A stretch of 64,000 bases of DNA from Flavipsychrobacter sp964461535 (lineage in GTDB: Bacteria; Bacteroidota; Bacteroidia; Chitinophagales; Chitinophagaceae). The stretch covers positions 1 through 64,000 of the forward strand of contig CAYWUY010000001.1 of the NCBI GenBank assembly GCA_964461535.1, read 5' to 3'. Under the pieces are notes generated by a model. The model was not told the DNA's origin and did not search any database. It was given only the letters and a program-made list of their open reading frames with translations. Made by a program: the position numbers and the translations under genes. Below, one piece after another: positions 52,530 through 62,219 of the stretch; position 1 is the first letter of the stretch; every line of letters begins with the position of its first letter.

Positions 52530-53651
52530 ATGCGTTTCATAGTAACGTCAACAGCTTTACTTAAGAGCCTGCAACAGATTAGCGGGGTAATTAGTACCAA
52601 TACAGTACTTACAGTTTTAGAGGATTGTTTGTTTGAATTAAGGGGCAATACGCTTACGCTTACTGCTACCGACTTGGAAACGATGATGCGTGTACAAATG
52701 GAAGTAGGCGATTCAGAGGGTGAAGGACGTATATGTATTCCTTCTAAAATATTAACGGAATACTTGAAAAATCTGCCTGATCAGCCTATTAACTTCAATA
52801 TTAACGAGCAAGACCTTTCAATAGAAATGTCTAGCAATGTAGGTAAATACCGCATCACAGGCGAACCTGCCAACGATTTCCCTAAAGAACCATCTCCAAC
52901 TGATACTTCTGCCTTCAGCATGCCATCCATAGCATTGCTAGAAAGCATTAATAAAACCTTGTTTGCGGTAAGTAGCGATACGCTACGTCCGGCTATGACG
53001 GGTGTATACTTTGAGTTGAGCCCAACAGGCATCACATTTGTATCTACCGATGCACAGCGCTTAGTACAGTTTCGCCGTAGCGATGTGAACTGCCCTGCTC
53101 AAGAAGGATTTGTAGTACCTAAAAAGCCTTTACAACAATTAAAAGCTACCCTACCGGCCGATGCTACCATGCTACAGCTAGCGTATAATAGTAGCCATTT
53201 ATTTGTAACCAGCGAAAAATTCAGCCTAAGCTGTAGACTTATAGATGCACGCTTCCCTGATTATAAAGCTGTAATACCTAAAGAAAATCCTTATAGCTTA
53301 ATCATAAATCGCGCTGATTTTACCAGCGCACTACGCCGTGTAAGTATTTTTGCCAATAAATCTACCAATCAGGTAATGCTTGATATTAATGGCAATTCTG
53401 TACAAGTAAGCTCACAAGACATAGATTTCTCTTATGAGGGTAAAGAAATGCTGAGCTGCCAGTACAAAGGCGAAGACATGAAAATAGCCTTTAATGCCAA
53501 ACTGATGATAGAACTTATCAACAACTTGGAAGGCAGTGAAGTATTATTAGAATTAAGTGCACCAACACGTGCAGGTATCTTCAAACCTGTAGAAGCTACA
53601 GAAAATGAAGAATTACTAACCTTGTTGATGCCATTGATGGTGGGTATCTAA
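52530..53651 (+). CDS. dnaN: DNA polymerase III sliding clamp (beta subunit)
   Basis: The ring-shaped processivity factor of the replicative polymerase. Start at the ATG at 52530 (MRFIVTSTALLKSLQQISGV), about 373 aa, normal length, three similar clamp domains (about residues 1-120, 130-245, 248-373). Recognisable segments: FVSTDAQRLVQFRR, ISCRLIDARFPDYKAVIP-like SLSCRLIDARFPDYKAVI, and ENEELLTLLMPLMV near the C-terminus. dnaA is not adjacent, unlike in many bacteria. A strong terminator follows. Confidence 0.96.
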   Translation: MRFIVTSTALLKSLQQISGVISTNTVLTVLEDCLFELRGNTLTLTATDLETMMRVQMEVGDSEGEGRICIPSKILTEYLKNLPDQPINFNINEQDLSIEMSSNVGKYRITGEPANDFPKEPSPTDTSAFSMPSIALLESINKTLFAVSSDTLRPAMTGVYFELSPTGITFVSTDAQRLVQFRRSDVNCPAQEGFVVPKKPLQQLKATLPADATMLQLAYNSSHLFVTSEKFSLSCRLIDARFPDYKAVIPKENPYSLIINRADFTSALRRVSIFANKSTNQVMLDINGNSVQVSSQDIDFSYEGKEMLSCQYKGEDMKIAFNAKLMIELINNLEGSEVLLELSAPTRAGIFKPVEATENEELLTLLMPLMVGI

Positions 53652-53683
53652 TCTTTATTATATATCAGTGTTAATGTTTAGTG

Positions 53684-53710
53684 GCGGCTGCATTATTGCA
53701 GCCGCTTTTT
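53684..53710 (+). terminator. Terminator after dnaN
   Basis: Perfect 8-bp GC-rich stem GCGGCTGC (53684-53691)/GCAGCCGC (53698-53705), loop ATTATT, then TTTTT. Confidence 0.93.
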
Positions 53711-53758
53711 CTATGTTGTACATTTTACTTACTTTGTAGCTAGTTATACAAAAAATGC

Positions 53759-56686
53759 ATGAAACATCTATTTAATAAATTAATGCTAGCAGCACTACTA
53801 GGAAGTAGCATAGCTGCCCAAGCACAATACGAATGGAAAGACGCAAAATCAGGTAAATATAAATACCAATATGTTACCAATGACCCTATGCAGACTAGGT
53901 TTTACACACTTAGCAACGGTTTGACTGTAATATTGAGCCCAACCCATAAGGAGCCTCGTATGCATGTGTTTATAGCTACTAAAGCCGGTAGCAAAACAGA
54001 CCCTGCAGACCATACAGGACTAGCACACTATCTGGAGCATATGCTATTTAAAGGAACCCCACTTTATGGTTCTCTAGACTGGGCTAAGGAAAAACCACTG
54101 CTAGACATAATAGATGGGCTTTATGAGACCTATAACCATACCACTGACGAAGCCAAGAGAGCCATTATCTATCATAAAATAGATTCTGTATCGGGACTAG
54201 CATCTAAATATGCTATTGCCAATGAGTATGATAAAATGATGACTGATATGGGCGCTCAAGGTACAAACGCCTTTACATCGTTTGAGCAAACTGTATACAC
54301 AGAAGATATACCGGCTAGTGCAGTAGATAAATTTATGAAGGTGCAGGCTGAGCGCTTTAGAGAACCTGTATTTAGAATATTTCATACTGAGCTTGAGGCA
54401 GTGTATGAAGAGAAAAACAGAACACTAGACAACGATAATAGAAAAGTATCGGAACTACTGCTTGGCGAACTGTTTAAAGAGCATAACTATGGTAAACAAA
54501 CAACCATAGGAACAGTAGAGCATTTGAAAAATCCTTCTTTATTAGAAATTAGAAAGTACTTTGAAACCTACTATGTGCCTAATAATATGGGCATTATAGT
54601 TTCGGGAGATTTTAATCCTGATGAGCTGATAGTGCTTATAGATGGCTACTTCTCTAAAATGAAGAGCAAAAAAGTGCCTAAATATGAATTTAAACCTGAG
54701 GCACCTATTACCGCACCTATAGTAAAAGAGGTATTTGGTCCGGATGCTGAATTTGTATCTATAGGCTACAGAATGCCGGGAATACATGATAAGGATGCAT
54801 TATTGGCAGATATAACCAGCCAAATACTTACTAATGGTAAGGCTGGGCTTATAGACTTAAACCTAGTAAAAAAACAAAAGCTACTTAGAGCCACAGCAGG
54901 CACTGACATATTAATAGATCATGGCTATATGCTATTGCAAGGTTCGCCTACATCTGGGCAAAGCTTGGAGAACGTGCGCGAATTAATGCTTGGTGAAATA
55001 AGCCGTTTGAAATCTGGCCAGTTTGACGATGATTTGTTGACATCTATTATCAATAATCAGAAGAAGGCTATGATGCAGCAAACCGAAAAGTATAGCTCTA
55101 GGGCATATGCTCTAATGAGTGCATTTACTAGTGAAGAAGATTGGAAAGATGATGTAAGCTATATAGATCGCTTGTCAAAAATAACCAAGCAAGACATCAT
55201 CAACTTTGCTGGCAAGTACTTTGGGGATAATTATGTAGCTATATACAAGCGCAAAGGCGAGGACAAAAGTGTAGTAAAAGTGACTAAACCACCAATAACA
55301 CCGGTAGAAACAAATCCTACAGCACAGTCGCCATTTGTAAAACAAGTAGGTGCTATGCCGGTAAAAGCAATTAACCCCGTATGGCTTGACTACAATAAAG
55401 ACATGCAAAAAGGCAATCTAGGCCCGGCAGAAATACTATATGTACCCAATACTGAGAACGGATTGTTCCGTATGGCATATAGATTTAAAATGGGCACCTG
55501 GAACGACAAACGCTTGAGCATAGCAGCACAGTATTTACAATTTTTAGGCACTGAAAGTAAATCGGCAGAAGCTATATCTAAAGAATTCTATAAGCTAGCC
55601 TGCAACTTTTCAATAAGCACTAGTGCTGAGTATACTACTGTAAACATAGATGGCTTACAAGAAAACTTTGATAAAGCAGTAGCGCTGTTTGAAGATTTGC
55701 TAACACACTGCGTAGCAGATGAACAAGCTTTAGCATCGCTTAAGGCGCGTATCAATAAAGCTCGTAATGATGCTAAAAATAATAAAATGCAAATCATGCA
55801 GGGCTTAACCAACTATGCAAGATATGGTGCCGACAATCCGTTTAACTACGTGCTAAGTAATGACGAACTGAATAAGCTAACAGCTAAAGAACTTACCGAT
55901 ATGCTACATGAGCTTAACAACTACAGCCATCGCATATTGTACTACGGCCCAGCTAGCTTATCTAATTTGACATTGGCACTAAAATCAGTACACCAACTGC
56001 CTGTAGTGTTTAAACCAGCATCTGGAGCTAAGGTATTTACACCTAGCACACAAACTGCCAATAAAGTGTTGTTTGCTAACTATGATATGGTGCAGGCAGA
56101 AATACGCTGGATAAGAAATATACCTGGATACACAGTAAACAACCAACCTACTATAGAAGTATTTAATAACTACTTTGGAGCAGGTATGGGAGCTATAGTT
56201 TTCCAAACAATTAGAGAGAGCAAGGCACTAGCCTACTCTACCAGTGCCTACTATGTAACACCAGATAAAAAAGAAGACCCTTATTATATGACGGCATATG
56301 TAGGCTGTCAGGCTGATAAGTTTAATGATGCAGTGAACGCTATGAATGAACTGCTAACAGACTTACCTAGCTTGGATAACAACTTTAAATCTGCTAAAAC
56401 CGCACTGAAAAAAGAAATAGAAACACAGCGCATAACACAAGACCAAATAATATATAACTATTTAGGCGCTGAACGCAAAGGTCTAAAAGATGATGAGAGA
56501 AAACAAGTGTATGAAAAAGCCGACAAACTAACCCTAGGAGACATTAAAGGCTTTTACAACAACAATATATCTCATAAGCCATTTACATACTGTATAGTAG
56601 GCTCTGATAAGAAAATAGCAGCAGCAGACATGAGTAAAATAGGAGAGGTGCAACAACTAAACCTAGATCAAATATTTGGGTACTAG
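53759..56686 (+). CDS. M16-family (pitrilysin-type) periplasmic zinc peptidase
   Basis: A 975-aa protein with signal peptide (MKHLFNKLMLAALLGSSIAAQA) and two tandem M16 halves. The inverted zinc motif HYLEHMLFKG (HxxEH) is near residue 90, with the distal Glu in ELEAVYEEKNR. An insertion between them (LYETYNHTTDEAKR) is typical of the long bacterial forms. The second half (from about 500) lacks a zinc motif, as expected for the inactive partner half. Probably degrades peptides in the periplasm. Confidence 0.93.
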   Translation: MKHLFNKLMLAALLGSSIAAQAQYEWKDAKSGKYKYQYVTNDPMQTRFYTLSNGLTVILSPTHKEPRMHVFIATKAGSKTDPADHTGLAHYLEHMLFKGTPLYGSLDWAKEKPLLDIIDGLYETYNHTTDEAKRAIIYHKIDSVSGLASKYAIANEYDKMMTDMGAQGTNAFTSFEQTVYTEDIPASAVDKFMKVQAERFREPVFRIFHTELEAVYEEKNRTLDNDNRKVSELLLGELFKEHNYGKQTTIGTVEHLKNPSLLEIRKYFETYYVPNNMGIIVSGDFNPDELIVLIDGYFSKMKSKKVPKYEFKPEAPITAPIVKEVFGPDAEFVSIGYRMPGIHDKDALLADITSQILTNGKAGLIDLNLVKKQKLLRATAGTDILIDHGYMLLQGSPTSGQSLENVRELMLGEISRLKSGQFDDDLLTSIINNQKKAMMQQTEKYSSRAYALMSAFTSEEDWKDDVSYIDRLSKITKQDIINFAGKYFGDNYVAIYKRKGEDKSVVKVTKPPITPVETNPTAQSPFVKQVGAMPVKAINPVWLDYNKDMQKGNLGPAEILYVPNTENGLFRMAYRFKMGTWNDKRLSIAAQYLQFLGTESKSAEAISKEFYKLACNFSISTSAEYTTVNIDGLQENFDKAVALFEDLLTHCVADEQALASLKARINKARNDAKNNKMQIMQGLTNYARYGADNPFNYVLSNDELNKLTAKELTDMLHELNNYSHRILYYGPASLSNLTLALKSVHQLPVVFKPASGAKVFTPSTQTANKVLFANYDMVQAEIRWIRNIPGYTVNNQPTIEVFNNYFGAGMGAIVFQTIRESKALAYSTSAYYVTPDKKEDPYYMTAYVGCQADKFNDAVNAMNELLTDLPSLDNNFKSAKTALKKEIETQRITQDQIIYNYLGAERKGLKDDERKQVYEKADKLTLGDIKGFYNNNISHKPFTYCIVGSDKKIAAADMSKIGEVQQLNLDQIFGY

Positions 56687-56708
56687 TATAGACCAATTAA
56701 CTGATAGC

Positions 56709-56740
56709 AAATGCCAGCCCAAAAGGTTGGCATTTTGTTT
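56709..56740 (+). terminator. Terminator after the M16 peptidase gene
   Basis: AAATGCCAGCC (56709-56719), loop CAAAA, GGTTGGCATTT (56725-56735), one G-T pair, then TGTTT. Confidence 0.85.
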
Positions 56741-56868
56741 GCAATGACATACATGTAAAATAATAAATAATGTAATAATTTTTATTCTACATAATTGACT
56801 CCATATTTTTCACTGATTCACTTTTAATTAGTAATATTATAAACAGGGAATCTGACAATATTTAATTG

Positions 56869-57666
56869 ATGGAGCAGCAAACAGGAAATGTGGTAGATGT
56901 GCTACAATGTATTATTGTAGACGACGAACAGGAGGCTTGTAATAATTTACTGCGCTGTATAGAACGTTCGGGGCAGCCAATAAGAGTAGCCGGTATAGCC
57001 AATACTACGGCAGAGGCAGAACATCTTATAGAAGATATTAAACCAGACGTAGTATTCTTAGACATAAACATGCCGAGAGAAAACGCATTCCAATTTCTTG
57101 AGCGCATAAACCATCATAATTTTGAAATAGTGTTTGTTACCGCCTATGATGAATTTGCCATAAAAGCACTAAGACTGAACGCGGTAGACTATATATTAAA
57201 ACCAATAGACCAAGCTGAAATAAACAATACACTAAAACGGCTGTATACTATTTTAAAAAATAAGCGCGAGTATAATAGCATCAAATACCTTAGCGAAACT
57301 ATACAGAATAGCACTAACAAAATAACGCCACAAAAAATAACATTTAAAGACACCAACGGTAGCGAAGTAGTACACTTTGATGAACTTATTTATATAGAAG
57401 CAAAAGGCAGCTATTCTACAGTTATAATTAAGAATGGGGGAAACGATAAAACTATTGTTGTAAGCCACCCTATAGCAGAATATGAAGAGTTGCTTCCTCA
57501 AGATTTATTCTTCAGAGTACATAAATCGTATTTAGTAAACGGCATGTACATAAATAAGATACTGAAAGACGAAAATTCTATAATAGTAGCTAATAGATAT
57601 ACTATACCCGTTAGTAGACGCAGATATGCCGATATGATATTATTCTTGAAGAAAATAAGTAAGTAG
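56869..57666 (+). CDS. LytTR-family response regulator
   Basis: I start it at the ATG at 56869 (MEQQTGNVVDVLQCIIVDDE). About 265 aa: receiver domain (residues ~12-130) with acidic pair Asp18-Asp19, phospho-acceptor Asp65 in VVFLDINMP, Thr in FVTAYDEFA and Lys in YILKPID; then a LytTR DNA-binding domain (about 160-262, DELIYIEAKGSYSTVII, FFRVHKSYLVNGMYI). The histidine kinase gene starts 2 bp after its stop. Direct repeats matching LytTR sites lie downstream of the kinase gene, before a secreted-protein gene. Confidence 0.95.
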   Translation: MEQQTGNVVDVLQCIIVDDEQEACNNLLRCIERSGQPIRVAGIANTTAEAEHLIEDIKPDVVFLDINMPRENAFQFLERINHHNFEIVFVTAYDEFAIKALRLNAVDYILKPIDQAEINNTLKRLYTILKNKREYNSIKYLSETIQNSTNKITPQKITFKDTNGSEVVHFDELIYIEAKGSYSTVIIKNGGNDKTIVVSHPIAEYEELLPQDLFFRVHKSYLVNGMYINKILKDENSIIVANRYTIPVSRRRYADMILFLKKISK

Positions 57667-57668
57667 TA

Positions 57669-60581
57669 TTGTCTACTATACGCTACATATGGTTAATAAT
57701 AGTGCTCCTATGCTTGCATAGCACAGGTACAGCACAGGAAATACCTATGCTGCACTACACTAACGATGAGGGCCTTCCAAGCAATACCATCTATTCAATA
57801 TATAAAGACACTAAAGGGTTTCTATGGTTTGCTAGCAACTCAGGTATAGCTAGATATAATGGAATAAAATTTGAGAAGTTTACTATTGATGATGGGTTAG
57901 CAGACAATGAAGTATTTGCATTTGCAGAAGACAAATACCACAGACTTTGGATGACCTCTTACAACGGGAAATTATGCTATTACAAAGATGGTACATTCCA
58001 CAATGAAACTAACGACCCGCTACTAAACGTACCGCATAAAGAGCCCTTTATATTAATGATTAGTTGTGAGGAGGATTCTAGTGTTATCTTCTTCTTCAAC
58101 GACCGTAGGAAAATACTGTTGCTTGAAAACAACCAATGGCACACCATAAAGCTATCGTATACTGACAACATAACACACCCTACTGACTTGGTAGAAGCTC
58201 ACAAGCATACTAGAAATACCTTAGCTCTTTACTATAAAACCAAAAAGGTAATAATAGATTATAATGGAAATGAGATTACAGAAGAACCATACCCCGATAA
58301 TCTATGCTTTAATAAATCACCTGACAGAATTTACCATTACTTTTTCACGGATAGTGCACTTTATACTCATGACATAAAGCGTGTATTTACTTTTAAAGAA
58401 AGTTTTACTAACAGGCGATTATACGGTGCATTACGCAATAAAAACAACTTTTTTATATGTACTGACAATGGATTGTACATTAATAACAACCTCAATCTAC
58501 TACCAAGAAATAATGTATCGTCTATAGCACAAGATAATGATGGCAACTACTGGGTAAGCACACTAAAAAATGGAGTGTATTATTTTGATAAAAATCTGCA
58601 ACATCAACAAACTGTAGCTGTACCAAGCAGGAACGAAATACGCTTTTCTAAATACTATAGAGGACAAATATACTTTACCAACACTGCCAACGATTTATTT
58701 AGCTATAACAAGGGGCAGATACACACCATATACAGCGCTCACACAGATAGCAGCATTAACCAATACTCAGTATCATGGGGAATAGACATTAATGAGTATG
58801 GCACCTACCACAGCTACTATAAAAACACTGAGGTGCAAATAAAAGATATTGCAAACCCAACACCATTAAATACCAAACTAGAATACATCGTTTCACAAGG
58901 GATAAAGAGTTTAATAGCTCTAAGTAACAGAGTATATGTACTACTACCTTCTAAATTATTCAGTATAGACTATAATGCAAAAACACAGAAACGCACTATA
59001 AAAACTGTAGATTCATTTGATGTTGCCGATTGGCCATTTTATATGACATGTGCCAATGATAGTGAAGTATGGTATTCTAAACTTGGACATGTATATAAAA
59101 TAAAGAATGACACTGTCATTCTGCAAAAACAGTTTAGGGATATAACCTTTAAATGGTTTAATGTATATGGTAGTTACTTATTAGGTAGTACCATTGACAA
59201 CAAGCTATTTATTTGCAACAATCCTGAAAGTAATGCACGTTTTAGTACATACTCAAAGGAACGATGTGTATGGGTAAAATCTTATAAGCTAGACGAACAA
59301 CATGTATTAATTGCAACCAACGGCGAGTATAGAATTATAACACTATATAGATCGCCAGACATACCCAAATACACTATATCTGTTATAGAAAACCCTATTG
59401 TTCCGCTAAATGCAGAGAGTATATGCTCAGATGGTGAAACGGTATACTTCTTCAAAAAAGGAATTATCTATACCTTCCGAATCAATGACCTGCTAGTAAA
59501 ATCCTCATCGCCAAAAGTGTATTTTACATACCTACATGCCGGCAATAGCAATACATACATAAACAACAATAAAATACAATTAAACTATGAGGCATCGAGA
59601 AATATAAGAATACAATTTGCAGTATTATCATCGGGCACAAAGGAGTTGCAGTATGAATACTCTATCAGCTTAAGTGAGGATAAATGGCAAACAATAAAGG
59701 GGCAAGAAATAGACTTAGCCAATACAGGCCCCGGAACTTATACAGTAAAATTGAGAGCTAAAACTCAAGAGAGTAACTATAGCGATGTAGCAAGCTTCCA
59801 ACTAATAATAGAAAACCCCTTTTGGAAAACGTGGTGGTTTATCGTGTTAATCAGTTTAGTAATTGGGTCTGTAGCATCTATATCCGTTTACCTATGGATA
59901 AGAAGGAAAATAAGAATACGAGATAGAGAACATACAATAAAAATAAGTCTTCTAAAGTCGGAGTTTAAGGCTATGAATGCATTAATGAATCCGCACTTGA
60001 TATTTAATGTGCTTAACAATGTACAAAGCCTGATAGACGATGGAAATAAAGAAAAAGCACACGAGTATCTGCAAGTATTTTCCAAGCTTATGCGCCAAAA
60101 TCTTAGTAACATTTCTAAGGAGCAAATACCACTACAAAGAGAAATTGAGTTACTGAAAAGCTACCTGAAGATAGAACAGCTTAGATACGAAAATAAGTTT
60201 CAGTATAACATAATAGTTGAGAATGTAGATACTGAAGAAATATTTATACCGCCACTACTCATACAGCCGTTAGCTGAGAATGCCATTATACATGGTCTGC
60301 TTCCCGCCAATAAAGCAGACGCATTGCTAACTGTGCACATATACCTAAAGCAAGAACTACTAACCATTACTGTAACGGATAACGGTGTAGGCTTAAACGA
60401 ATCAAAAAAAGAGCCACAAAATAAGCTGTATGAATCATACGGGCTAGACAATGTAAGAAAAAGAATAGCCCAAATAGCTGAAATACAAGGCCTAAGCGTA
60501 GACTTTGACATTCGCGAATTAGTGAATGACGAGGGTAAAACACTAGGTACTTGTGTCACCATTTTCATGCAGGTTTCTTAG
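57669..60581 (+). CDS. Sensor histidine kinase with periplasmic beta-propeller and Y_Y_Y domain (TTG start)
   Basis: A 970-aa partner of the LytTR regulator. The TTG at 57669 gives signal MSTIRYIWLIIVLLCLHSTG; no ATG is available before the signal peptide ends, and the gap to the regulator gene is 2 bp. A periplasmic two-component-propeller region follows (motifs such as GLPSNTIYSIYKDTKGFLWF and SSIAQDNDGNYWVST), then a Y_Y_Y domain (about residues 640-710), one membrane helix (about 718-740), and a LytS-type kinase: phospho-His in MNPHLIFNVLNN near 774 and ATPase motifs PLLIQPLAENAIIHGL and VTDNGVGL. Senses an unknown periplasmic ligand. Confidence 0.93.
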   Translation: MSTIRYIWLIIVLLCLHSTGTAQEIPMLHYTNDEGLPSNTIYSIYKDTKGFLWFASNSGIARYNGIKFEKFTIDDGLADNEVFAFAEDKYHRLWMTSYNGKLCYYKDGTFHNETNDPLLNVPHKEPFILMISCEEDSSVIFFFNDRRKILLLENNQWHTIKLSYTDNITHPTDLVEAHKHTRNTLALYYKTKKVIIDYNGNEITEEPYPDNLCFNKSPDRIYHYFFTDSALYTHDIKRVFTFKESFTNRRLYGALRNKNNFFICTDNGLYINNNLNLLPRNNVSSIAQDNDGNYWVSTLKNGVYYFDKNLQHQQTVAVPSRNEIRFSKYYRGQIYFTNTANDLFSYNKGQIHTIYSAHTDSSINQYSVSWGIDINEYGTYHSYYKNTEVQIKDIANPTPLNTKLEYIVSQGIKSLIALSNRVYVLLPSKLFSIDYNAKTQKRTIKTVDSFDVADWPFYMTCANDSEVWYSKLGHVYKIKNDTVILQKQFRDITFKWFNVYGSYLLGSTIDNKLFICNNPESNARFSTYSKERCVWVKSYKLDEQHVLIATNGEYRIITLYRSPDIPKYTISVIENPIVPLNAESICSDGETVYFFKKGIIYTFRINDLLVKSSSPKVYFTYLHAGNSNTYINNNKIQLNYEASRNIRIQFAVLSSGTKELQYEYSISLSEDKWQTIKGQEIDLANTGPGTYTVKLRAKTQESNYSDVASFQLIIENPFWKTWWFIVLISLVIGSVASISVYLWIRRKIRIRDREHTIKISLLKSEFKAMNALMNPHLIFNVLNNVQSLIDDGNKEKAHEYLQVFSKLMRQNLSNISKEQIPLQREIELLKSYLKIEQLRYENKFQYNIIVENVDTEEIFIPPLLIQPLAENAIIHGLLPANKADALLTVHIYLKQELLTITVTDNGVGLNESKKEPQNKLYESYGLDNVRKRIAQIAEIQGLSVDFDIRELVNDEGKTLGTCVTIFMQVS

Positions 60582-60588
60582 CACATTT

Positions 60589-60622
60589 TACCATTCATAA
60601 AGAAAATACTACCGTTTATAAA
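60589..60622 (+). promoter_or_regulatory. LytTR-type direct repeats upstream of the T9SS cargo gene
   Basis: TACCATTCATAAA (60589-60601) and TACCGTTTATAAA (60610-60622), 11 of 13 identical, start-to-start 21 bp (two helical turns). The second contains ACCGTTTAT, a full match to the LytTR/AgrA-type 9-mer consensus. A possible promoter follows: TTTG (60628-60631), 21 bp, TAGTTTAG (60653-60660, one mismatch). The second repeat also forms a short hairpin ACCGTTT-ATA-AAACGGT, so a weak terminator for the kinase gene is the competing reading. Confidence 0.6.
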
Positions 60623-60741
60623 ACGGTTTTGGACTAGGCATATGCTATGTTCTAGTTTAGCATTGTTATTAATAACGAAGCCTCTATAATATACTTATCT
60701 CATTAAAACTACATTGCTAAACACCTAAACATCATTTTTTT

Positions 60742-62151
60742 ATGCGAAACTTTAATACACCATTTAACGGAAAAAACCTAAGCCGCATAGCGAGAGGAGC
60801 TATGCTAGCATTGATGACCATGTGTAGTACACAAGTGATGGCACAATGCTTGACTAACAACCTGAACATCAGTACAGGATATGACCCTATGACCGGAACC
60901 AATGTAACACCAAGCAGCACTCAGCTGGACCCCAAATGGACGTCTACACCATCACCCGATGCTATTGCATCAATAACAGCAATGGGGCTAACTGTGGGCT
61001 GCTATAATGCACCACCATTAGGAACATGGCCAGCTGCCTATACAGGAACTTGTTACATCATGGGGCAAAATGACTGGGGATTTAATACTGACGGCAATGC
61101 TTCGAGTCATTTTTCTGATACGTTTTCACGTACATTCGATGTATGCGTAGAGGATTCAGTTCGTCTTGTAATTGAGTCTATGACTTCTGATGATCATATC
61201 ACACTTGTAGCTATAGATGGTACACCACTATACACGCATTCACCAGCTTGCTACATATACACTTACCCTAGTGCAACTTATAATCTAGGTACGCTAGTAG
61301 GTACGCATACTATTTCCATAGTAGTGTCGCAATGTAATAATGGCATTTATAAAAATGCTATAGGGCTTAATATGCTTGGAAGAGTGGAATCAATATCAGG
61401 CAATAATAGCATAAATAGCGAAACATGCCCTGGCTATACTTGTAATTCAGGCGGAGACCCAGGCTGTGATGATAAATGCTACTGGAGAGTAACCGGTAAT
61501 AACATATATGGCACCAACAACAAACTGGGCACACTAGATAAAAATGATGTTGTGATTATAACTAACAATACTAATCGCGGTATAATTAAATCTTCGGGTG
61601 AGTTTGGTATACACCAAATGTCTCCAAGCACCACTTTAGATATAGATTGCGTTCCTCCTGCTACTGCACCTTCTGGCTTACAATTTGAGAACCTGCCAAC
61701 AAACGAAGGACGCATACTGGTAGTAGATAAAGATGGCTACGTATATGCTTCTAAAAAAACTACGGGTATTAATTACGTTGGCAACGAAGAAGATGCTAAT
61801 GTAAAGGCAGAAATAGCAACTTTGAAAAATGAAATTGAAGGTCTAAAACGTATCATTAACCAACTAACTAATGGTAACACTTCTCATGAAGGTAGTAGCT
61901 TCTCTATATCGCCTAACCCTAGCGATGGCGAAATAAATGCTACTTATAACATAGTAGGCAACTATACTAAAGCTACGCTAAGCATATGCGATAATCTAGG
62001 TAGAGTGATTTTAACTAAACCAATAGAAGGAGCATTAGGTACACTGCATGTTACACTTCCTGGAAACATTAAATCATCCAACTTAATTGTTTCTTTAATT
62101 GTAGATGGTAGCAACCTAAAATCAGAACAATTAACCTACATAGCTAAGTAA
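60742..62151 (+). CDS. Secreted protein with T9SS type A sorting domain and trimerisation-like coiled coil
   Basis: A 469-aa protein. The signal peptide is long and charged at the N-terminus (MRNFNTPFNGKNLSRIARGA, cleaved after about residue 35, VMAQC). A Cys-rich beta domain follows to about residue 250 (TFDVCVEDSVRLVIESMTSD). Then comes a tail-fibre-like segment (FGIHQMSPSTTLDIDC, about 285-345), a coiled coil (VKAEIATLKNEIEGLKRIIN), and the type A T9SS domain (FSISPNPSDGEINATYNI to the end). Probably an oligomeric surface fibre. It sits directly after the LytTR two-component operon and is the likely target of it. Confidence 0.82.
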   Translation: MRNFNTPFNGKNLSRIARGAMLALMTMCSTQVMAQCLTNNLNISTGYDPMTGTNVTPSSTQLDPKWTSTPSPDAIASITAMGLTVGCYNAPPLGTWPAAYTGTCYIMGQNDWGFNTDGNASSHFSDTFSRTFDVCVEDSVRLVIESMTSDDHITLVAIDGTPLYTHSPACYIYTYPSATYNLGTLVGTHTISIVVSQCNNGIYKNAIGLNMLGRVESISGNNSINSETCPGYTCNSGGDPGCDDKCYWRVTGNNIYGTNNKLGTLDKNDVVIITNNTNRGIIKSSGEFGIHQMSPSTTLDIDCVPPATAPSGLQFENLPTNEGRILVVDKDGYVYASKKTTGINYVGNEEDANVKAEIATLKNEIEGLKRIINQLTNGNTSHEGSSFSISPNPSDGEINATYNIVGNYTKATLSICDNLGRVILTKPIEGALGTLHVTLPGNIKSSNLIVSLIVDGSNLKSEQLTYIAK

Positions 62152-62165
62152 GTTGATTGTCAACA

Positions 62166-62209
62166 AATAGATAGAGGCGGGCTTTAAAACCCGCCTCTAT
62201 CTATTTTAT
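62166..62209. terminator. Bidirectional terminator between T9SS cargo and thioredoxin-fold genes
   Basis: Perfect 16-bp stem AATAGATAGAGGCGGG (62166-62181)/CCCGCCTCTATCTATT (62190-62205), 8-base loop, followed by TTATA. The strongest hairpin in the window. Confidence 0.92.
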
Positions 62210-62219
62210 ATAAACGTAC

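Noticed and set aside
60611..60630. Short hairpin as a plain terminator for the histidine kinase gene
   Set aside because: The stem is only 7 bp with a 3-base loop, and the same bases form the second of two LytTR-type repeats; kept only as an alternative reading.
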